Shown here piece by piece: positions 8,536 to 18,880 of a DNA stretch of 64,000 nucleotides. Origin of the DNA: Nocardia ninae NBRC 108245 (GTDB lineage: Bacteria > Actinomycetota > Actinomycetes > Mycobacteriales > Mycobacteriaceae); assembly GCF_007990755.1 (NCBI RefSeq), contig NZ_BJXA01000009.1:1-64000 (forward strand), written 5' to 3'. Within the stretch, counting starts at the first letter, position 1, and every line of letters starts with the position of its first letter. Below the pieces are notes generated by a model. The model was not told where the DNA came from and did no database searches. It saw only the letters and a program-made list of their open reading frames with translations. Position numbers and translations under genes: made by a program.

Positions 8536-9515
8536 CAGCGCCCTTTCAACAGTTCGATGACGGCGGGATTGGTGCCCGCCCGTTCGGCGGTCCGCAGCGA
8601 CAGCGCGCGATAGCCCTCGGCCAGGCGCGAATCGACGGACTCCAGTGCGGACAGGTGGGCGGCGACGGCGTCCGCGTCACCGCGGGCCACCGGGCCGGTC
8701 AGCGCCGACTGCCCGCGCCGCAGCGCGTTGTCCAGCGCGGCGGAGGCGAGCGGGGCGAGCAGCCGCTCGGCCAGCCCGTTCGGCTGATCGTCGACGATCT
8801 GCTGTCCGAGCAGCCCAGGCCCGTCCAGCGCGACCCGCAGTGCGGCAACGGCATCCACGATCAGCGTGACCAGGTGATTGCTGCCGTGCGCGAGCGCGGC
8901 GTGATAGAGCGCGCGGTTGTGCTCCTGCACCCGGACCGGCTCGCCGCCCATCTCGATCACCAGTGCCTGCGCGATGGCATAGCCGATCTCGTCGGCGGCG
9001 GTGATGCCGAAACAGGCGTTGCTCAAGCGGGTGATGTCTTCGTCGTGGCCGGTGAAGGTCATCGCCGGATGAATGGCCAACGGCATGGCGCCGATGTCGG
9101 CCAGCGGGGCGAGCACGCCGACGCCGTTCGCGCCGGAGGTGTGCGCGACGATCGTGCCCGGCCGGACCACCTTCGCGCCGGCCAGGCCCCGGGCCAAACC
9201 GGCCAGCTCGGTATCGGGCACGGCGAGCACCAGCAGTTCGCTGCGCGCGGCCACGTCCTCGACCGGCAGGATCTCCGAGTCGGGCAGGCGGTTGCGCGCG
9301 CGCCGCACCGAGGCATCGGAGATCGCGGCGACACCGAACACCACGTGTCCGGCGCGCTCGAGTGCCGCGCCCAGGGCGGAGCCGACGCGTCCCGCCGAGA
9401 CGATGCCCACCGTCAGGCGGGCGGGCGCGGGGTCGCCGTTCGCCACCGATTGCGGGTCGCTCGACCCGGGAAAGCCCGAAGGCGCGTCGTCAGGATTCAC
9501 GCTTCTCGAGGTCAA
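8535..9515 (-). CDS. Rossmann-fold/DUF2520 protein (Rv3603c-like)
   Basis: 326 aa. The NAD(P)-binding Rossmann domain starts [14 protein letters not shown] near residue 36, followed by a C-terminal all-helical DUF2520 domain ([15 protein letters not shown]). The family resembles ketopantoate/6-phosphogluconate dehydrogenases but its substrate is not established. It is translationally coupled to panC, so a role in pantothenate supply is often suspected. Start choice: TTG at 9515 has GAGAGGA upstream, while GTG at 9500 is an alternative that removes five residues. Confidence 0.88.
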   Translation of the reverse strand: MTSRSVNPDDAPSGFPGSSDPQSVANGDPAPARLTVGIVSAGRVGSALGAALERAGHVVFGVAAISDASVRRARNRLPDSEILPVEDVAARSELLVLAVPDTELAGLARGLAGAKVVRPGTIVAHTSGANGVGVLAPLADIGAMPLAIHPAMTFTGHDEDITRLSNACFGITAADEIGYAIAQALVIEMGGEPVRVQEHNRALYHAALAHGSNHLVTLIVDAVAALRVALDGPGLLGQQIVDDQPNGLAERLLAPLASAALDNALRRGQSALTGPVARGDADAVAAHLSALESVDSRLAEGYRALSLRTAERAGTNPAVIELLKGR

Positions 9516-9634
9516 CAGTGTCCTCTCGATTTCGTTCCAGTCCCGCCGTGCGGGTACCGGACGTACGTCATCGAGAATATCGGCCCGATGTTTGCCAGTG
9601 CCACGGCCCTGGGCAGTGATTTACAAGACACCCG

Positions 9635-10645
9635 TCAGCGACGGTCGCGGCTCTGCTCCTCCGATTGCAGGTTCGCCATGATCTCGGCGACCGACAACCT
9701 GCGCTCGGGCATGTCGGAGTTCGCCTCGGTCTCCGCCCGCCGCCGCCTGCGCGAGCTGGCGGTGCCGACGGTCGGGCCCTCGGTCGTCGGCCAGGCTGAC
9801 GGGCGGGTCGTCTGATACGACGGGATCGGCTTGGAGGCAGGTTTCGGCGCGGGAGTCGGCTGGATGACCGGCCCCTCGGTGAAGGCATCCGACCATCCGG
9901 GCTGGCCGGCATTGTCGGTGCGCTGGTCGGGGCCGTGTGCCTCGGCGCTCTCGGCCTCGGCCTCGGCCTCGGCGTCGTTCGCCGCCGCGTCGTCGACGGA
10001 GACCGCGGAGGTCTCGGCGGTGACCGGATCATCGAATGGGCTGGCGAACTGCGGCGGCTCCGGATGATCGGGGACGAAGACCGGGGTGACACTGCTGCGC
10101 GGTTGCTGGTTCGCCGGCACGGACCAGGGTCCGGCATTCGCGGAGCTATTGTTCGCCGGGTCGCCGACCGTGCTGGTCAGCTCCTGGATCCGGGTCGCAT
10201 CGGCCCGCAAGGCGGGGCGATCCATCGGCAGATCGCCGTCGAACAGCCGCTGCAGACTCGTCCGGAGCACAGTGAGTTCGGCGCGCAGCGCGGCCAGCTC
10301 GGTGGCGTCGGCGCCGACTTCCTCGCGCACCCTGGCCTCGATGCCGAGCTCGAATTCGCGCCTGGCGGTGACCTCACGCTCGAGCTGCAACTCGTAAACC
10401 GTCTGAAGATCGCGAACCTTGGCCTTGTCGATCGTCGCTTCCTTGCGATATCTCGTCGCAGCTAATGCGCCGATGACCGCCGCCCACAGGGCCGCGACAA
10501 GACCGATCCGGACGAACTGCAAGCTGTTGCTGAAGACCAGGAAAACGCTGGCAACCAGACCGAGCACAATCAATACGCCGATGAACAATTTTCCCGCGTC
10601 GTCCCGCCGTCGACGGGAAGTGCTGGTACGGGAGGGTGAAACCAT
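9635..10645 (-). CDS. membrane-anchored coiled-coil protein (Rv3604c-like, DUF6779 type)
   Basis: About 336 aa from the MVSPSRTSTS start. A basic N-terminus is followed by two adjacent transmembrane helices near residues 18-60, a coiled-coil rich in Glu/Arg (residues ~65-135), and a long Pro/Ala/Glu-rich disordered region. The Arg-rich C-terminal tail (SSRRRRRAETEANSDMPERR) ends in a conserved-looking MANLQSEEQSRDRR. The position between DUF3180 and DUF2520 matches Rv3604c. The function is unknown. The upstream extension to 10849 is rejected as non-coding. Confidence 0.8.
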   Translation of the reverse strand: MVSPSRTSTSRRRRDDAGKLFIGVLIVLGLVASVFLVFSNSLQFVRIGLVAALWAAVIGALAATRYRKEATIDKAKVRDLQTVYELQLEREVTARREFELGIEARVREEVGADATELAALRAELTVLRTSLQRLFDGDLPMDRPALRADATRIQELTSTVGDPANNSSANAGPWSVPANQQPRSSVTPVFVPDHPEPPQFASPFDDPVTAETSAVSVDDAAANDAEAEAEAESAEAHGPDQRTDNAGQPGWSDAFTEGPVIQPTPAPKPASKPIPSYQTTRPSAWPTTEGPTVGTASSRRRRRAETEANSDMPERRLSVAEIMANLQSEEQSRDRR

Positions 10646-10715
10646 GCAAGCCAGGGTAGCTTGATCGACTCGTCGCGCCCACAACTCGGTGCGGCAATTC
10701 CGAACCAATAATTTG

Positions 10716-11192
10716 CTAAGTGGTTGCCGGATCGTCGGTTGGGTCGTCGGGAGCCCGGCAGCAATACTCGAGCCACAGGGCCGCAGCAACCAAAGCGACC
10801 CCCGCCAGCATCCCGACGATCGCGCCGGGACTGTCCGCCGCGGCCGCACCCGAGGTGCTCCGCTGCGGGTACACCCAGCAGAGGAATCCGAGCCACACCC
10901 CCGCGGCGATCGAACCGACTTGCAGCGACGCCTTGGCCAGCGCGACCGCCCGCGCCGCGGTGATCGGATGCAGCTGATGCCTGCCGTTGCCGAGCTGGTT
11001 GTCGCTCACCCTGGCCCGGATCACGAACGCCAGCACCGCCTCGATGGCCGCGACCGGATACAGCGACGCGCCCGCGAAGGTCGAGATCGGCGGAAAACTG
11101 TCGTAGGCCAGCCGCGTCGCGACCCACGCGACGAGAGCGGCGATGATCACGTTCGCCGCCAAGTCCAGAATTCGGGTGGGTTTCAACTGCAC
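10716..11192 (-). CDS. DUF3180 membrane protein (Rv3605c-like)
   Basis: 158 aa with four predicted transmembrane segments (about 10-30, 42-60, 87-107 and 120-142). The KPTR start and FPPISTFAGASLYPVAAIE segment are typical of the DUF3180 family that follows folK in actinobacteria. It overlaps the end of folK by 10 nt, so it is translated from the folate operon message. The function is not known. Confidence 0.88.
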   Translation of the reverse strand: MQLKPTRILDLAANVIIAALVAWVATRLAYDSFPPISTFAGASLYPVAAIEAVLAFVIRARVSDNQLGNGRHQLHPITAARAVALAKASLQVGSIAAGVWLGFLCWVYPQRSTSGAAAADSPGAIVGMLAGVALVAAALWLEYCCRAPDDPTDDPATT

Positions 11193-11737
11193 GAGGCCGA
11201 TCCTCCGGCGCCGGGCAACAGGGAAAGCTCGGTGCGCCGCACGCCGGTGCGCTCGTCGACCGGCAGCTCATCGAGCAGATCGGTGATCGCCTGAGCTCGG
11301 CCGTCGACCTCGAGCACCGCGTCCGGCGCCACGTCCAGCCACGGGACCAGGACGAACGCGCGACGATGTGCCTGCGGATGCGGCAACGTCAGCTCCGGGT
11401 CGGTGCTGCGGACCGCGACGAACTCGTCGCCCACCCGCTCCGCGCACCAGATCACGTCGACGTCGAGTGTCCGTGCGCCCCAGCGCACTTCGCGGACCCG
11501 ATCGGCAGCTTGCTCGAGCCGCTGGCCGCGGCGCAGCCACTCGGTGCAGTCGAGCTCCGGATCGTCCACCACGACAATGGCATTGAGGTAGTCGTCCTGT
11601 TCGACGCCGCCCCACGGCGGAGTCGAGTACACCGGCGACACCGCGACGACCCGCTCGCCGAAACCCTCGACCACACTGCGCAGATGGGCGAGCCGGTCCC
11701 CCATGTTGGAACCGATGGAGAGGACAGCCCTGGTCAC
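11183..11737 (-). CDS. folK: HPPK, 2-amino-4-hydroxy-6-hydroxymethyldihydropteridine diphosphokinase
   Basis: Transfers pyrophosphate from ATP to the pterin alcohol in folate synthesis. 184 aa starting [15 protein letters not shown]. Family hallmarks are [34 protein letters not shown] (the metal-binding DVD) and [16 protein letters not shown]. The GTG start shares four bases (GTGA) with the folB stop. The much longer in-frame upstream extension to 12280 is antisense-like noise. Confidence 0.95.
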   Translation of the reverse strand: MTRAVLSIGSNMGDRLAHLRSVVEGFGERVVAVSPVYSTPPWGGVEQDDYLNAIVVVDDPELDCTEWLRRGQRLEQAADRVREVRWGARTLDVDVIWCAERVGDEFVAVRSTDPELTLPHPQAHRRAFVLVPWLDVAPDAVLEVDGRAQAITDLLDELPVDERTGVRRTELSLLPGAGGSASCS

Positions 11738-12159
11738 GCAATCTCCCCACGATGCCGCGAGGCGACCACGCGGACATCGGCGAAGGTGTGCGGGATCGGG
11801 GCGGACGGCTTGTGCACGACCACCTCGACCGAGCTGATGCGCGGGTCGGTCATCACGTCGTCGGCGATCTCGGAGACCACGGTCTCGATCAGATTGCGCG
11901 GCGGGCCCTCGATGATCCGCACCGCGTTCCCGGCGAGCAGGCCGTAATCCACGGTGGCGACCAGGTCGTCGGAGGCGGCGGCGACCGAAAAGTCCACCCA
12001 GACGGTCAGATCGACGATGAACTCCTGGCCGTCGCGGCGTTCGTGATCGAACACGCCGTGGTGGCCGAACGCCCGCAGACCACGCAACTCGATGCGGTCG
12101 GCGCCGCGCCGGATCTCCTGCGCCGCATCGGGCGCGACGTCGGCGGGAGTCGGATTCAT
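11734..12159 (-). CDS. folB: dihydroneopterin aldolase
   Basis: Converts dihydroneopterin to hydroxymethyl-dihydropterin and glycolaldehyde. 141 aa with the tunnelling-fold core [29 protein letters not shown] and the [13 protein letters not shown] motif, whose Lys is catalytic. It overlaps folP upstream (ATGA) and folK downstream (GTGA) by four bases each. The ~20-residue N-terminal extension is longer than in mycobacterial relatives. Confidence 0.95.
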   Translation of the reverse strand: MNPTPADVAPDAAQEIRRGADRIELRGLRAFGHHGVFDHERRDGQEFIVDLTVWVDFSVAAASDDLVATVDYGLLAGNAVRIIEGPPRNLIETVVSEIADDVMTDPRISSVEVVVHKPSAPIPHTFADVRVVASRHRGEIA

Positions 12160-13049
12160 CGGTGTGCTCCTTGCGAGCTGTGGTGGGTGGTGGCGGTGCG
12201 GGCGGCGGCCTGCCAGGCGTCGGTGACGGCGATGGCATCCAGCGAGGCGCGCACGTCGTGCACGCGCACACCCCAGGCACCGTGCAAGGCGGCCAGCGCC
12301 GAGACGGTCGCGGTGGCGGTCTCCCGGCCGTCGGGCGGGCGCGGGCCCGCGTCGTCGGCGAGCAGCGCGCCGAGGAAACGTTTACGGGAGGCGCCGATGA
12401 GGATCGGCAGGCCGTTGCCGACCAGCTCGGGCAGCGCGCCGAGCAACGCCCAGTTGTGCTCGGCGTTCTTGGCGAAGCCGAGACCGGGGTCGAGAATCAG
12501 TCGCGCCGGGTCGACGCCCGCGGCGACGGCCAGGTCCACCTGGGCGGTCAGCTCGGCGAGCACCTCGGCGACCACGTCGTCGTAGTGGTCGGCCGGGCCG
12601 GTGTGGCGGTAGTCGGCGCCCGCGCGCCAGTGCATCAGGATCCACGGGACCCCGGCGGCGGCAACGACTTTCACCATGTCGGGATCGGCGCGCCCGCCGG
12701 AGACGTCGTTCACCACCGAGACGCCCGCCGCGAGCGCGGCCTCGGCGACGGTGGCCCGCATGGTGTCGACGCTGGTCGGCACGCCTGCCGCGACCAAGCC
12801 GCGGATCACCGGAACGACTCTGGCCGCTTCGGTGTCGGAGTCGATCCGCACCGCGCCCGGCCTGGTCGATTCGCCGCCGACGTCGATGATGTCGGCGCCG
12901 GTGGCGTACAACTCGATGCCGTGCGCGACGGCGACCTCGGGATCGAGGTAGCGACCGCCGTCGGAGAACGAATCACTGGTGACGTTGACGACGCCCATCA
13001 CCACACAGGAGCGACCGCCGCGCGCGAAGCTGCTCCCACCTGCGGTCAT
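12156..13049 (-). CDS. folP: dihydropteroate synthase
   Basis: Condenses pterin pyrophosphate with p-aminobenzoate; the sulfonamide target. 297 aa TIM barrel starting [11 protein letters not shown]. Loop 1 is [16 protein letters not shown] and loop 2 is [11 protein letters not shown]. The pterin-site Asp is in SVVNDVSGG, and GASRKRFLG plus RVHDVRAS complete the set. All catalytic motifs are present. The gene starts 11 nt after folE. The in-frame extension to 13184 overlaps folE and is rejected. Confidence 0.96.
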   Translation of the reverse strand: MTAGGSSFARGGRSCVVMGVVNVTSDSFSDGGRYLDPEVAVAHGIELYATGADIIDVGGESTRPGAVRIDSDTEAARVVPVIRGLVAAGVPTSVDTMRATVAEAALAAGVSVVNDVSGGRADPDMVKVVAAAGVPWILMHWRAGADYRHTGPADHYDDVVAEVLAELTAQVDLAVAAGVDPARLILDPGLGFAKNAEHNWALLGALPELVGNGLPILIGASRKRFLGALLADDAGPRPPDGRETATATVSALAALHGAWGVRVHDVRASLDAIAVTDAWQAAARTATTHHSSQGAHR

Positions 13050-13060
13050 CGGATCCTCGT

Positions 13061-13744
13061 TCACTTCCGCAGAATGAGATCGAGGGCCTCGGAGCGCGAG
13101 GACGGGCTGGACTGGAGCAGGCCGCGCACGGCCGAGGTGGTGGTGCTCGCGCCCGGCTTGCGGATGCCGCGCATTGCCATGCACAGGTGCTCGGCCTCGA
13201 TCACCACGATGGCGCCGCGCGGGTCCAGCTTGCGCATCACCGCGTCGGCGACCTGGCTGGTCAGTCGTTCCTGCACCTGGGGGCGCTTGGCGTACAGGTC
13301 GACCAGGCGGGCCAGCTTGGACAGCCCGGTGACCCGGCCGTGCTTGCCGGGGATGTAGCCGACGTGCGCGACCCCGTGGAACGACACCAGGTGATGTTCG
13401 CAGGTGGAGTACATAGGGATGTCGCGGACCAGCACCAGTTCCTGGTGGCCCTCGTCGAACGTGGTGTTCAGCACCGCGTCCGGTTCGACGTAGAGCCCGG
13501 CGAACATTTCGCGGTAGGCACGGGCGACGCGCGCGGGGGTGTCGATCAAACCGGGGCGGTCGGGATTCTCACCGACAGCGAGCAGCAATTCCCGGATCGC
13601 GGCTTCGGCTCTGTCCTGGTCGAACGGCCGACCGGTTTCCAGAGCGATGAGCTCCGGCCTGGTCACGCCGTTGCCGGAACCGTCTTCGTCAAAACCGTCC
13701 GAATCGGCGAGCACGTGGCCGCCGAGGTGATTGTTGGCCGACAA
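13061..13744 (-). CDS. folE: GTP cyclohydrolase I
   Basis: First committed folate step, GTP to dihydroneopterin triphosphate. 227 aa. The catalytic zinc ligands fall in [13 protein letters not shown] and HLCMAMRG, with [10 protein letters not shown] and RPQVQERLT as further signatures. The start is read as TTG (MSANNHLGG...) because a perfect GGAGGT (13753-13758) lies 8 nt upstream. A GTG further up at 13789 lacks such a site. First gene of the folE-folP-folB-folK run, downstream of ftsH. Confidence 0.94.
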   Translation of the reverse strand: MSANNHLGGHVLADSDGFDEDGSGNGVTRPELIALETGRPFDQDRAEAAIRELLLAVGENPDRPGLIDTPARVARAYREMFAGLYVEPDAVLNTTFDEGHQELVLVRDIPMYSTCEHHLVSFHGVAHVGYIPGKHGRVTGLSKLARLVDLYAKRPQVQERLTSQVADAVMRKLDPRGAIVVIEAEHLCMAMRGIRKPGASTTTSAVRGLLQSSPSSRSEALDLILRK

Positions 13745-13821
13745 TCGAGGACACCTCCAAAATCTCGGGTCCCGGCAATTACTCGGCACCCCGATGGTCG
13801 AGCCTAATCGTCACTGCGCAC

Positions 13822-13866
13822 GGCGCGAGCAATAGGCCCGGAGGCGGCGGCTCGCGCGACCACTGA
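13822..13866 (+). repeat. diverged copy of the GC-rich dispersed repeat
   Basis: The stretch GCGAGC...GGCCCGGAGGCGG...CGACCAC in the folE-ftsH gap aligns, with small differences, to the repeat units at 16.59-16.88 kb and to the copy at 32.3 kb. It lies just after the ftsH stop on the minus strand. Confidence 0.5.
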
Positions 13867-13889
13867 GGTCACGCGAGCGCCGCCCTACT

Positions 13890-16298
13890 TCAGTGCCGGC
13901 CGTTGTTGGGTCCATCCCATTCGTTCTTCTCACCCTCGCCGTTCGGGTTCGGGTGCCCCGGCTCTTCGTAACCGGGGTGCTCGCCGTAGTTGCCACGGTC
14001 GTAGCCGCCGTCCGGAGTGCCACCCTGCGGCCCCCAGGCCGGCTGGTAACCCTGGCGCTGCTGCGGCTCGGTCCAGCCGGTGGGCTGGCCGGGCTGCTGC
14101 TCGTCCCGCGGCGGCCAGCCGGGGGCCGACCAACCGGCGGGAGCGCCGTAGTCCGGGCGCGAACCGTGCGTGCCGCCGCGCTGCGGGTAGCCGCCCTGCG
14201 CGGGGTCGTGCGGTGCCGGGTAGCCGGTCGCGGGCGGTGCGGGGTAGCCGTACTGCGGCTGCGGGTGGTAGCCGCTGTCTCCCGGATAGCCGTTGGCGGG
14301 CTGGTTCTCCCTGGCCGCGCCTGCGGGCAACGGTGCGGGGATCTGCTCCGGCGGCGGCCACGGCTCGCCGCGCTCCAGCGCCAGCTCGCCCGGCGTCTTC
14401 ACCGGCGGCTTGGTCGACGGAACGCGGTCACCGAAGTCGTTGAACGCGGTGATCCTCGGCCGCTTCTCCACCGAGGCAAGCAGACCTTCGAGTTCCTTGC
14501 GGTGCAACGTCTCCCGCTCGAGCAGCGCCGTCGCCAGCACGTCGAGCACGTCGCGGTACTCGTTGAGAATGGCCCACGCCTCGGTGTGCGCGGCCTCGAT
14601 GAGGTTGCGCACCTCCTCGTCGATGGCGCCGGCGACCTCGTGCGAGTAGTCCGAAGCCTGGCCCATCGAGCGGCCGAGGAACGGGTCGCCCGCCTCCTGG
14701 CCGTAGCGCACCGCGCCGAGGCGCGAGCTCATGCCGTACTCGGTCACCATCGCGCGAGCGATCTTGGTGGCCTGGTCGATATCCGAGGACGCGCCGGTGG
14801 TCGGCTCGTGGAACACCAGTTCCTCGGCCGCGCGGCCGCCCATCGCCATCACCAGGCGGGCGATCATCTCCGAGCGGGTCATCAGACCCTTGTCGTCCTC
14901 GGGCACCGTCATGGCGTGACCGCCGGTGCGGCCGCGGGCCAGGATGGTCACCTTGTAGATCGGCTCGATGTCCGGCATCGCCCAGGCGGCCAGGGTGTGG
15001 CCGCCCTCGTGGTAGGCGGTGATCTTCTTCTCGTGCTCGCTGATGATGCGGCTCTTGCGGCGCGGTCCACCGACCACCCGGTCCACCGACTCCTCGAGCG
15101 CGTCGCCGGTGATGACGGCGCCGTTCTCTCGCGCGGTGAGCAGGGCGGCCTCGTTGATCACGTTGGCCAGGTCGGCGCCGGACATGCCGACGGTGCGCTT
15201 GGCCAGGCCATCGAGGTCGGCCTCGGGCGAGATCGGCTTGCCCTGCGAGTGCACCCGCAGGATGGCGCGGCGGCCGGCCAGGTCGGGGTTGCCGACCGGG
15301 ATCTGCCGGTCGAACCGGCCGGGGCGCAGCAGCGCGGGGTCCAGGATGTCGGGGCGGTTGGTGGCCGCGATCAGGATGACGCCGGTGCGGTCACCGAAGC
15401 CGTCCATCTCGACCAGCAGCTGGTTCAGCGTCTGCTCACGCTCGTCGTGGCCACCGCCGAGGCCCGCGCCGCGCTGGCGGCCGACCGCGTCGATCTCGTC
15501 CACGAAGATGATGCACGGACTGTTCTGCTTGGCCTGTTCGAACAGGTCGCGCACGCGCGACGCGCCGACACCGACGAACATTTCGACGAAGTCCGAGCCG
15601 GAGATGGTGAAGAACGGCACGCCGGCCTCGCCTGCCACGGCACGCGCGAGCAGCGTCTTACCGGTGCCGGGGGGGCCGTACAACAGCACGCCCTTCGGGA
15701 TCTTGGCGCCGAGAGCCTGGTAGCGGACCGGGTTCTGCAGGAAGTCCTTGATCTCGTAGAGCTCTTCGACGGCCTCGTCGGCGCCGGCCACATCGGAGAA
15801 GGTGGTCTTGGGCATGTCCTTGGACAGCTGCTTGGCCTTGGACTTGCCGAAGCCCATCATGCCGCCGCGACCACCGCCCTGCATGCGGGCCATGACGAAG
15901 ACGAACAAGCCGAGCAGGATGATCATCGGCAACACGAACAGCAGGATCTGGGTGAGCCAGCTCTCCTGCTTGACCACGGTGTTGTACTTGGCGCCGGAAT
16001 TCTTCACGGCGTCGAAGACCTGCCCGGCGCTCGCGCTGCCGCCGGGGTATTTGGCGATGATCTTCTTCTGGCCACTGGTCGCGTCGTTGCCGTTCTTCAG
16101 CTCGATGCGCAGTTGCTGTTCACGATCGTCGATCTGAACGTTCTCGACGTTGCTCTTGTCGTTCAGCTGGCTCAATGCGACAGACGTATCGACGCTCTTC
16201 CAGCCGCGCGTGTCATCTCCGAAGTAGCTGAACGCATAGATCACGAGCAAGATGCCCGAGACTATGGCCAGGGTGCGAAACACAGTCTTGCGGTTCAT
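13890..16298 (-). CDS. ftsH: ATP-dependent zinc metalloprotease FtsH
   Basis: Membrane-anchored AAA+ protease that degrades misfolded membrane and regulatory proteins. 802 aa with two N-terminal transmembrane helices (about 10-27 and 118-138). The AAA domain has Walker A GPPGTGKT, Walker [10 protein letters not shown] and [12 protein letters not shown]. The M41 zinc site is HEGGH. The Pro/Gly/Gln/Tyr-rich C-terminal ~150 residues are low complexity, as in mycobacterial FtsH. Transcribed leftward into folE after a 145-nt gap. Confidence 0.97.
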   Translation of the reverse strand: MNRKTVFRTLAIVSGILLVIYAFSYFGDDTRGWKSVDTSVALSQLNDKSNVENVQIDDREQQLRIELKNGNDATSGQKKIIAKYPGGSASAGQVFDAVKNSGAKYNTVVKQESWLTQILLFVLPMIILLGLFVFVMARMQGGGRGGMMGFGKSKAKQLSKDMPKTTFSDVAGADEAVEELYEIKDFLQNPVRYQALGAKIPKGVLLYGPPGTGKTLLARAVAGEAGVPFFTISGSDFVEMFVGVGASRVRDLFEQAKQNSPCIIFVDEIDAVGRQRGAGLGGGHDEREQTLNQLLVEMDGFGDRTGVILIAATNRPDILDPALLRPGRFDRQIPVGNPDLAGRRAILRVHSQGKPISPEADLDGLAKRTVGMSGADLANVINEAALLTARENGAVITGDALEESVDRVVGGPRRKSRIISEHEKKITAYHEGGHTLAAWAMPDIEPIYKVTILARGRTGGHAMTVPEDDKGLMTRSEMIARLVMAMGGRAAEELVFHEPTTGASSDIDQATKIARAMVTEYGMSSRLGAVRYGQEAGDPFLGRSMGQASDYSHEVAGAIDEEVRNLIEAAHTEAWAILNEYRDVLDVLATALLERETLHRKELEGLLASVEKRPRITAFNDFGDRVPSTKPPVKTPGELALERGEPWPPPEQIPAPLPAGAARENQPANGYPGDSGYHPQPQYGYPAPPATGYPAPHDPAQGGYPQRGGTHGSRPDYGAPAGWSAPGWPPRDEQQPGQPTGWTEPQQRQGYQPAWGPQGGTPDGGYDRGNYGEHPGYEEPGHPNPNGEGEKNEWDGPNNGRH

Positions 16299-16892
16299 AG
16301 AGCGTCGGCCGGTCCGGCCAGTCCTTTCCGGTGTCTCCGGTTCGTGCTAGCAATGCATCGGGCGCGTCCGGCTCCGGGAGGGTTCGGATGCGGACATGCC
16401 ACGTTACCGCGTACGGTCTAGTCGATACATCGCGCAGTTCGGCTGCTGGTGCAGTTAAAGAGATAAACGGTGGAGGGACCTCGGTGGTTCCCGAAGACCC
16501 CGGTCCGGGTTACTCCAACTGGTCACAATCATGGCATGTTCGGCCTATCGTGAGCGACGACACAACACCGCAGGGCGAGTAACAGGCACGAAGGCGGTCG
16601 CTAGCCTAACCACCGGAGTGCCCCGCGAGCACTGCGAATCCGAAAGCGCGGGGCGAGCGACCGGCCCGGAGGAGGCAGCGAAGCGTCACCCCGCACAGCA
16701 CGGCGAGGACCCGCGAACGCAACCCCCGCGGAGTGCCCGACGAGCTGGAGGAGGCAGCAAGCGTAACCACGGAAGGCACCGTGAATACCGCAAATCCAAC
16801 AGAGCGGTGCGAGCGTCAGGCCCGGAGGAGGCAGCGCAGCGTAACCACGCAGGGCACCGCGAACACCGCAAATCCAACAGAGCGCAGGGGGT
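16299..16892. other. 594-nt intergenic region: ftsH promoter side plus repeat block
   Basis: This gap separates divergent ftsH and the gene at 16893. The left half (16299-16580) should hold the ftsH promoter; AT-richer GTTAAAGAGATAAACGG lies near 16452. The right half is filled by the tandem repeats described separately. I see no convincing gene: the ORF spanning 16531-16902 merely reads the repeats. Confidence 0.6.
16590..16884 (+). repeat. four degenerate tandem repeats, ~77-79 nt period
   Basis: Best-preserved units carry GGAGGAGGCAGC(G/A) at 16668, 16747 and 16824, giving periods of 79 and 77 nt. Units 3 and 4 share CCGCAAATCCAACAGAGCG at their ends. A further upstream partial unit (16590-16650) keeps AACCAC...GCGAATCCGAAAGCG. 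The core GTCAGGCCCGGAGG is also present inverted at the tilS 3' end and, diverged, in the folE-ftsH gap. The block abuts the start codon at 16893. Confidence 0.75.
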
Positions 16893-17840
16893 ATGGACAT
16901 AGTTGAGCTACGGACACCCACAGCGATAGTGCGTCACGGGCGCGGGCGATTGATCGTCCTGCGGCCTGGCTCCGATGGCGAGCGGGTGCTCGACGTACCG
17001 GTCACCGACCTGTTGAAGGTCCGGTTGAATCGACGCGCCGACGACGCCGTTGTCATCGAGATCTACCTGCGATACCCCACACCCGTGCTGACTGGCGTGC
17101 CCGCCGACCGCACCCCACTGCCCGTGTTGATCGCCGAGCACGACGTGCCCGCGGCGACCGAGATCGTGGACCGGATCAACGGTCAGATCCTGGCGACCCA
17201 GCGCATCGACGTGGCCGCCCCCGACCTGAATCCGCCCGCCCCCACCTGGGGCAAATCCGGCCCGACCCGGGCCGATGTGGACCGGGCCGTGCGCAGAATG
17301 GCCCCGCACCGCGAGGCGAAACCCGCCATCGCCGCGCTGCACCGCTACGTCACGCCCGACGAGTACGTGCTGGAGACCGCGATCGCGACCGCACGTCCGC
17401 CAGCGGGCACCGGCCCCGGCCTGCTCGCCGCGACGACCGGGCGGCTGCTGTTCATCTCCATCGGCACCGGGGAGCGCTACGCGCACGAGTTACCCATTCC
17501 CGCCGTGCTGTGGGCCCGCAATACCGACGGCACGCCCGCGATCGCGGGCGAGATCGGTGCGGCGCGCAGTGAGACGGGGATGGATGTCCACGACGGCAAC
17601 ATCACCCTGCATTTCACCGGTACCGATCGAGCCGACACCGAACGCGTCACCCTCGCGGTGAACTTCGCCGTCCGGCGCGACTCCGCCGACGGTGGCGCGG
17701 GTCCCGCCGATCCCGGTGTGGCCCAGCTGTACTCGGAGTGGGAGCTGCTCGTCGAGCGGCACTCGCTCGGCATGGTCGACGACGCGCAGTTCCAACGCTA
17801 CGGCCGCGGCATTCTCCGTTCCCTGCCCGACGGGCTCTGA
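16893..17840 (+). CDS. conserved hypothetical protein with PH-like core
   Basis: 315 aa, soluble, no signal peptide. The middle part (TPDEYVLETAIA ... LLAATTGRLLFISIGTGE) reads like a bacterial PH-type beta domain. The C-terminal 30 residues (LLVERHSLGMVDDAQFQRYGRGIL) resemble a short SHOCT-like helical tail. The N-terminal ~90 residues are a beta-rich unknown domain. The ATG is only 1-2 nt after AGGGGG, so a later start or unusual initiation is possible. Convergent with the DUF1266 gene. No function assigned. Confidence 0.7.
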   Translation: MDIVELRTPTAIVRHGRGRLIVLRPGSDGERVLDVPVTDLLKVRLNRRADDAVVIEIYLRYPTPVLTGVPADRTPLPVLIAEHDVPAATEIVDRINGQILATQRIDVAAPDLNPPAPTWGKSGPTRADVDRAVRRMAPHREAKPAIAALHRYVTPDEYVLETAIATARPPAGTGPGLLAATTGRLLFISIGTGERYAHELPIPAVLWARNTDGTPAIAGEIGAARSETGMDVHDGNITLHFTGTDRADTERVTLAVNFAVRRDSADGGAGPADPGVAQLYSEWELLVERHSLGMVDDAQFQRYGRGILRSLPDGL

Positions 17841-17844
17841 CCGC

Positions 17845-18681
17845 TCAGGCTTGCACTACCGGCGGCACGGTCAGACTGATCCGCCGCCACGGGCTGGTCG
17901 GACGGATCCACAGGCGCAGCAGCTCCATCCGGCGGTCTACCCCGCCGTTCTTCAGTTCGGCGAGGTCTTCGCACGCCTGCCAGTAGGTCCAGCCGGTCAG
18001 GTAGGCGTCGCCGAACTGGCGCCAGTTGCGGTACTTGGCCTGCGCGATGGGCAGCGCGCGGGCCAGGTAGTCCCAGGCCAGGTCGGCGTCGAGGTAGCCG
18101 GCGGTGAAGGCCATCCTTGCCACCGCCACCACGCGGGCCAGGTCCCACGCGTGGATGTCGCTGGGCAACGGGCGGGCCAGGTGATCGGTGAAGCCGATCT
18201 TGATGGCCTGAGACCAGATGTCGTAGTCGCGGACCAGCGCCTCGGGATTGTCCATGCCGCGGAACGAGCCGACCTGGCGCAGGAACGCCCGGTGCCGATC
18301 GGCGCGCTCGCCGAACCGATCCCGCTCGCTGGCGTTGATCGAGGCCATCACCAGCGGATGAACCAGCGCGTACAGCGGCGCGTGCATGCCGTCCAGCAAC
18401 TGCTCCATCGAGGCCTGGGCCTCGGTGGCGTCGGTGATGCCCCAGGCGCCGGTGAGCGTGTCGATGGCGAGCTCGCGGCGGTCGCCGAGCGGATGCTCGC
18501 GCTCGGGGCCGAGCAGCAGCGCGTCGTGGAAGGCGTCCCAGCGCGCGGAGTAGAACGCGCCGAGCGCCAGCGCGCGCAATTCGTCATCGGCTACGGCGGC
18601 GCCGGACCAGTGGTCCTCTTCGCGCTGATCCAGCTCCTCGTACGGGAAGGTCGTCAACGTGGGTACACCGCGGGCAGGCAT
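17845..18681 (-). CDS. DUF1266-type protein
   Basis: About 278 aa from MPARGVPTL. The C-terminal domain (IHAWDLARVVAVARMAFTAGYLDADLAWDYLARA ... GWTYWQ) is characteristic of the DUF1266 family, helical and of unknown function. The start at 18681 is preferred to an upstream in-frame one at 18774 because the extension is not family-like. It converges with the PH-like protein gene; stop codons are 4 nt apart. Cytosolic by absence of membrane or signal segments. Confidence 0.78.
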   Translation of the reverse strand: MPARGVPTLTTFPYEELDQREEDHWSGAAVADDELRALALGAFYSARWDAFHDALLLGPEREHPLGDRRELAIDTLTGAWGITDATEAQASMEQLLDGMHAPLYALVHPLVMASINASERDRFGERADRHRAFLRQVGSFRGMDNPEALVRDYDIWSQAIKIGFTDHLARPLPSDIHAWDLARVVAVARMAFTAGYLDADLAWDYLARALPIAQAKYRNWRQFGDAYLTGWTYWQACEDLAELKNGGVDRRMELLRLWIRPTSPWRRISLTVPPVVQA

Positions 18682-18880
18682 GATCCCGATTGTTCCCCAT
18701 AGATCTTGGAAGAGCCTGTGTAATGGGACGAATTCTGCGTGTCTGTGCTGGCGCGCCGTAGTTTGCCCGTCCACGCCCGAGCGCCGGAGGCGGTACCGCG
18801 CACCTGGCGGGCCGCGCGAATTTCGGTCCGGGTGTTTTCTTGCTCTGCCGCACAGCGTGTGCGAGAGCTACTGTGCTCGC

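Noticed and set aside
16590-16884. CRISPR array
   Set aside because: Units are long, degenerate and lack regularly sized unique spacers, and no cas gene is present; it is a tandem repeat block.
16531-16902. Repeat-peptide ORF of 123 codons
   Set aside because: It simply translates the tandem repeats and overlaps the next gene start; no ribosome site.
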